Assembly (NCBI GenBank): GCA_013815575.1
Contig: JACDFX010000078.1
Location: 1 to 7,248 of the forward strand
Source of the DNA: Rubrobacter sp.
GTDB lineage: Bacteria; Actinomycetota; Rubrobacteria; Rubrobacterales; Rubrobacteraceae
DNA length: 7,248 bases
Reading direction: 5' to 3'
Numbering within the stretch: the first letter of the stretch is position 1; the number at the start of each line of letters is the position of its first letter. Positions 5,659 through 7,248 of the stretch are shown in pieces. The notes under the pieces are model-generated. The model had not been told where the DNA came from and ran no database searches. It saw only the letters and a program-made list of their open reading frames with translations. The position numbers and the translations under genes were made by a program.

Positions 5659-6418
5659 CCTGCGTCTCCTTGCCGGGCAAGAGTTCCGTCTCGCGGGCGC
5701 GGGCGACGATGAGGTTCGCCATCGAGGGGTGGGTGCCGACGGGGGCGCCGTAGAAGACGCGCTTGCCCTCCAGGTGCGTGACCTCGCCGGTGAGGCCGAG
5801 GTCTTCGGGGATCGTCTCGCGGGTGTGCCAGCCGTCGGCGATAAAGACGGGGATCAGGATGACATCGTCAGCGTCCGCGTCCTCGACCACGCTACCTATC
5901 TCCGGCTTCTGATCCAGAAAGCCGACCCCCACCTCGTCGTAGAGGCCGCGCTCCCGGATGCGGGCGGCGTTCAGGTAGATCACACCTCCCGAGTTCTTGT
6001 TGAGGTCGGTACCGTGGCCGAGCAGCACGAGCGCGGTCCTCCCATTGGTTTCCCTGCCCCGCATCAGGTCCTCCACCCGCTCCAGGATCACGTCGGGCAT
6101 CCCCTCGAAGGTGCCGAGAGGCCCCGCGTACCGCACGGTCTTGTGTCCCTTAACGGTCACCGGGCCGTCGAGACCGAACTCCCTGGGGATCACCTGTTGG
6201 GTAAAGTACCCCTCGGAGATAAAGGCCGGTACCACGAAGACTTCGTCCGACTCCACGGTATCGAGGGCGTGACGCATGGAGGGCTCTTCTTTCCAGAAGC
6301 ACTCGACGACCTCGTCGAACTCGCCCGTCCGGCGGATGCGCTCCGCGTGCTCGTAGACCGGCAGGCTCGAGTCCTCGTTCAAGTGCGAACCGTGCCCGAC
6401 TATGATGAGCGCTCTCAA
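5651..6418 (-). CDS. cbiX: CbiX/SirB-type sirohydrochlorin chelatase, two-lobed
   Basis: With the TTG start at 6418 the protein has 255 residues, the usual size of two-lobed (CbiX-long/SirB) class II chelatases that insert Co2+ or Fe2+ into sirohydrochlorin for cobalamin or siroheme. The lobes are tandem repeats of one fold. Lobe 1 (3-122) opens LIIVGHGSH (H9), and lobe 2 (128-250) opens LVLLGHGTD (H135). Both then carry a VP/IP-x-F-I-x-x-G segment followed by a GPLGT/APVGT segment. The second metal-site histidine is present only in lobe 2 (DGWH, H198); lobe 1 has phenylalanine there (F72). The frame runs open to 6499, but AGAGGAGG lies 9 nt before TTG 6418, and this start gives the normal family N-terminus MRALIIVGHG. 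The stop overlaps the downstream Fe-S protein gene by 8 nt. The metal cannot be assigned from sequence. Confidence 0.88.
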   Translation of the reverse strand: MRALIIVGHGSHLNEDSSLPVYEHAERIRRTGEFDEVVECFWKEEPSMRHALDTVESDEVFVVPAFISEGYFTQQVIPREFGLDGPVTVKGHKTVRYAGPLGTFEGMPDVILERVEDLMRGRETNGRTALVLLGHGTDLNKNSGGVIYLNAARIRERGLYDEVGVGFLDQKPEIGSVVEDADADDVILIPVFIADGWHTRETIPEDLGLTGEVTHLEGKRVFYGAPVGTHPSMANLIVARARETELLPGKETQVV

Positions 6419-6455
6419 GGCCAAAAGCCTCCTCTTCAGGTTACCAACGCCTTCG

Positions 6456-6488
6456 ATTCTACCCCCACAGGTCGCGCCCCGGTGTGGG
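6456..6488 (-). promoter_or_regulatory. Candidate cbiX promoter with an inverted-repeat operator
   Basis: The minus strand has TAGAAT (6461-6456; five of six -10 matches) about 38 nt before the chelatase start codon. Directly upstream lies an inverted repeat, CCCACA (6488-6483), 13 nt, TGTGGG (6469-6464), which covers the position where a -35 box would be. No TTGACA-like element is seen, as in activator-dependent promoters. The repeat could bind a metal- or tetrapyrrole-responsive regulator; none is identified here. Confidence 0.35.
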
Positions 6489-6559
6489 ATTTGCCTCACG
6501 GGAGATTTCAGTTGTCAGCCCAAGTTATCCGGCAGGATCTCGGCGTGCGGCGGGTTGCC

Positions 6560-7248
6560 CTAACGGCCCCTGCCCAGGCCGGTGGCGGGCCGGATGCGGT
6601 GGGTCAGGGCTTCCGGGCCGTACTCCAGGGCGACGAGGAAGGCGGCGGCGATGACGGGTGGCTCGGTCGCCGTCGGGGCGAGGCGCGGGTCGGCGCGCAG
6701 GAGGCCGTCGAGGTTGGATATTCCTTCGAGCCCGCGGCGGGAGTGGACGCCGCCGGCCTTTAGCACGCCCGTGGCCATTCGGGCCACGTCTTCGGCCTCG
6801 CCGGGCCCCGCGGCGGCGGCCACGTCGAGGTCAGGGACTTCGGAGAGGACTTCCAGGTAGGTCTGCACGAGCGCCCCGCGCACGGAGTCGGCCCGCGAGA
6901 GGGCGGAGAGCAGGGCGGGCCGCGCGAGCTCGCGCGTGACCTCGAAGCCACGGGTGTACTCGCGGGCAAGCGCGTCCCGGCCGGAGGCGAAGCGCATCGC
7001 GTCGCGCAGGGTCGCGTCCTTGCCCGCCCCGAGCGTGTAGGCGAGGGCGCCGGCGAGTGGGCCGCCGGTCCCGGCCGCCTCTAGCGCCCGGGCGAACGGG
7101 ACGATGTCGTCGTGTCCGAGCCGGCCGAGCACACGCCGGACGGGCGCCCCGATCAGGGCCGCCCTCGCCAGCGGCGCCAGGTAGCCGGCGGCGCGGGTGT
7201 CGGCGTAGCCGGCTTGGGCCATGGCGGCCCGGGTCGCTTCGAGCACCG
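6560..7248 (-). CDS. Divergent CitG/MdcB-like protein (triphosphoribosyl-dephospho-CoA synthase family), C-terminal part, cut by right edge
   Basis: About 229 codons are visible, mostly Ala-rich helices. Landmarks align in order with the CitG fold as I recall it: GYLAPLARA (21-29), TGGPL (60-64), an R-F-A-S-G-R-D-A-L-A-R-E-Y segment (85-97), VPD (137-139), a Gly/His stretch before NLDGLLR, and a closing PPVIAAAFLVALE. True family members transfer a triphosphoribosyl group to dephospho-CoA to build the citrate or malonate lyase prosthetic group. Several conserved motifs are changed here: NTNLG becomes DTRAAG, the Arg-Lys-x-Gly after PD becomes AAAAGPG, and NPGTTAD becomes APTATEP. A different or lost activity is therefore likely. 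The family is usually 270-300 residues, so the GTG at 7246 is probably internal and the real start lies off the window. It ends 141 nt before cbiX on the same strand. Confidence 0.6.
   Translation of the reverse strand, partial: VLEATRAAMAQAGYADTRAAGYLAPLARAALIGAPVRRVLGRLGHDDIVPFARALEAAGTGGPLAGALAYTLGAGKDATLRDAMRFASGRDALAREYTRGFEVTRELARPALLSALSRADSVRGALVQTYLEVLSEVPDLDVAAAAGPGEAEDVARMATGVLKAGGVHSRRGLEGISNLDGLLRADPRLAPTATEPPVIAAAFLVALEYGPEALTHRIRPATGLGRGR

Noticed and set aside
6419..6499. Extension of the chelatase to the in-frame start at 6499
   Set aside because: The extra 27 residues precede the normal family N-terminus and would run through the candidate promoter and the strong AGGAGG site that serves TTG 6418.
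5519..6763. Long plus-strand open frame (414 codons)
   Set aside because: It is antisense to the well-supported cbiX gene and parts of both neighbours; low-complexity translation, no start context and no recognisable motif.

Overview
The window is GC-rich, densely coded and almost entirely protein-coding, with strong purine-rich ribosome binding sites and frequent TTG/GTG starts. The gene set suggests a deep-branching, stress-tolerant Gram-positive of the Rubrobacter type: a class E-like sortase beside a penicillin-binding protein, a sigma-B-like promoter, and a chelatase paired with a relative of Deinococcus DR2241. The genus is inferred from gene content and base composition only. No rRNA, tRNA, CRISPR array, insertion sequence or phage gene is visible.

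Left block (1-2374, minus strand): a cell-envelope cluster. In transcription order it holds a CPBP-family intramembrane protease, an unrecognised single-pass membrane protein (4-nt stop/start overlap with the protease), a class E-like sortase, and 36 nt later the N-terminus of a class B penicillin-binding protein that runs off the left edge. A phosphomannomutase/phosphoglucomutase gene (2494-3849, plus strand) diverges from the protease across a short promoter region. Its product would feed nucleotide-sugar and envelope polysaccharide synthesis.

Middle (3850-4808): a convergent non-coding gap with several hairpins, including an 11-bp-stem candidate terminator. It is followed by a minus-strand BON-domain protein with a Lys/Ala-rich tail, one membrane span and a low-complexity linker. 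Its promoter region matches the sigma-B general-stress consensus very well (GTTTTC-N14-GGGTAT).

Right block (4813-7248, minus strand): three co-directional genes. First is the C-terminal part of a divergent CitG/MdcB-like (triphosphoribosyl-dephospho-CoA synthase family) protein whose start lies beyond the right edge. After a 141-nt gap comes a two-lobed CbiX-type sirohydrochlorin chelatase. An 8-nt overlap leads to a Cys-rich protein resembling the [4Fe-4S] and stabilising domains of DR2241. The last two look like a translationally coupled chelatase and Fe-S partner for siroheme, cobalamin or related tetrapyrrole metallation. This pair, with the degenerate CitG-like neighbour, is the most interesting part of the window.
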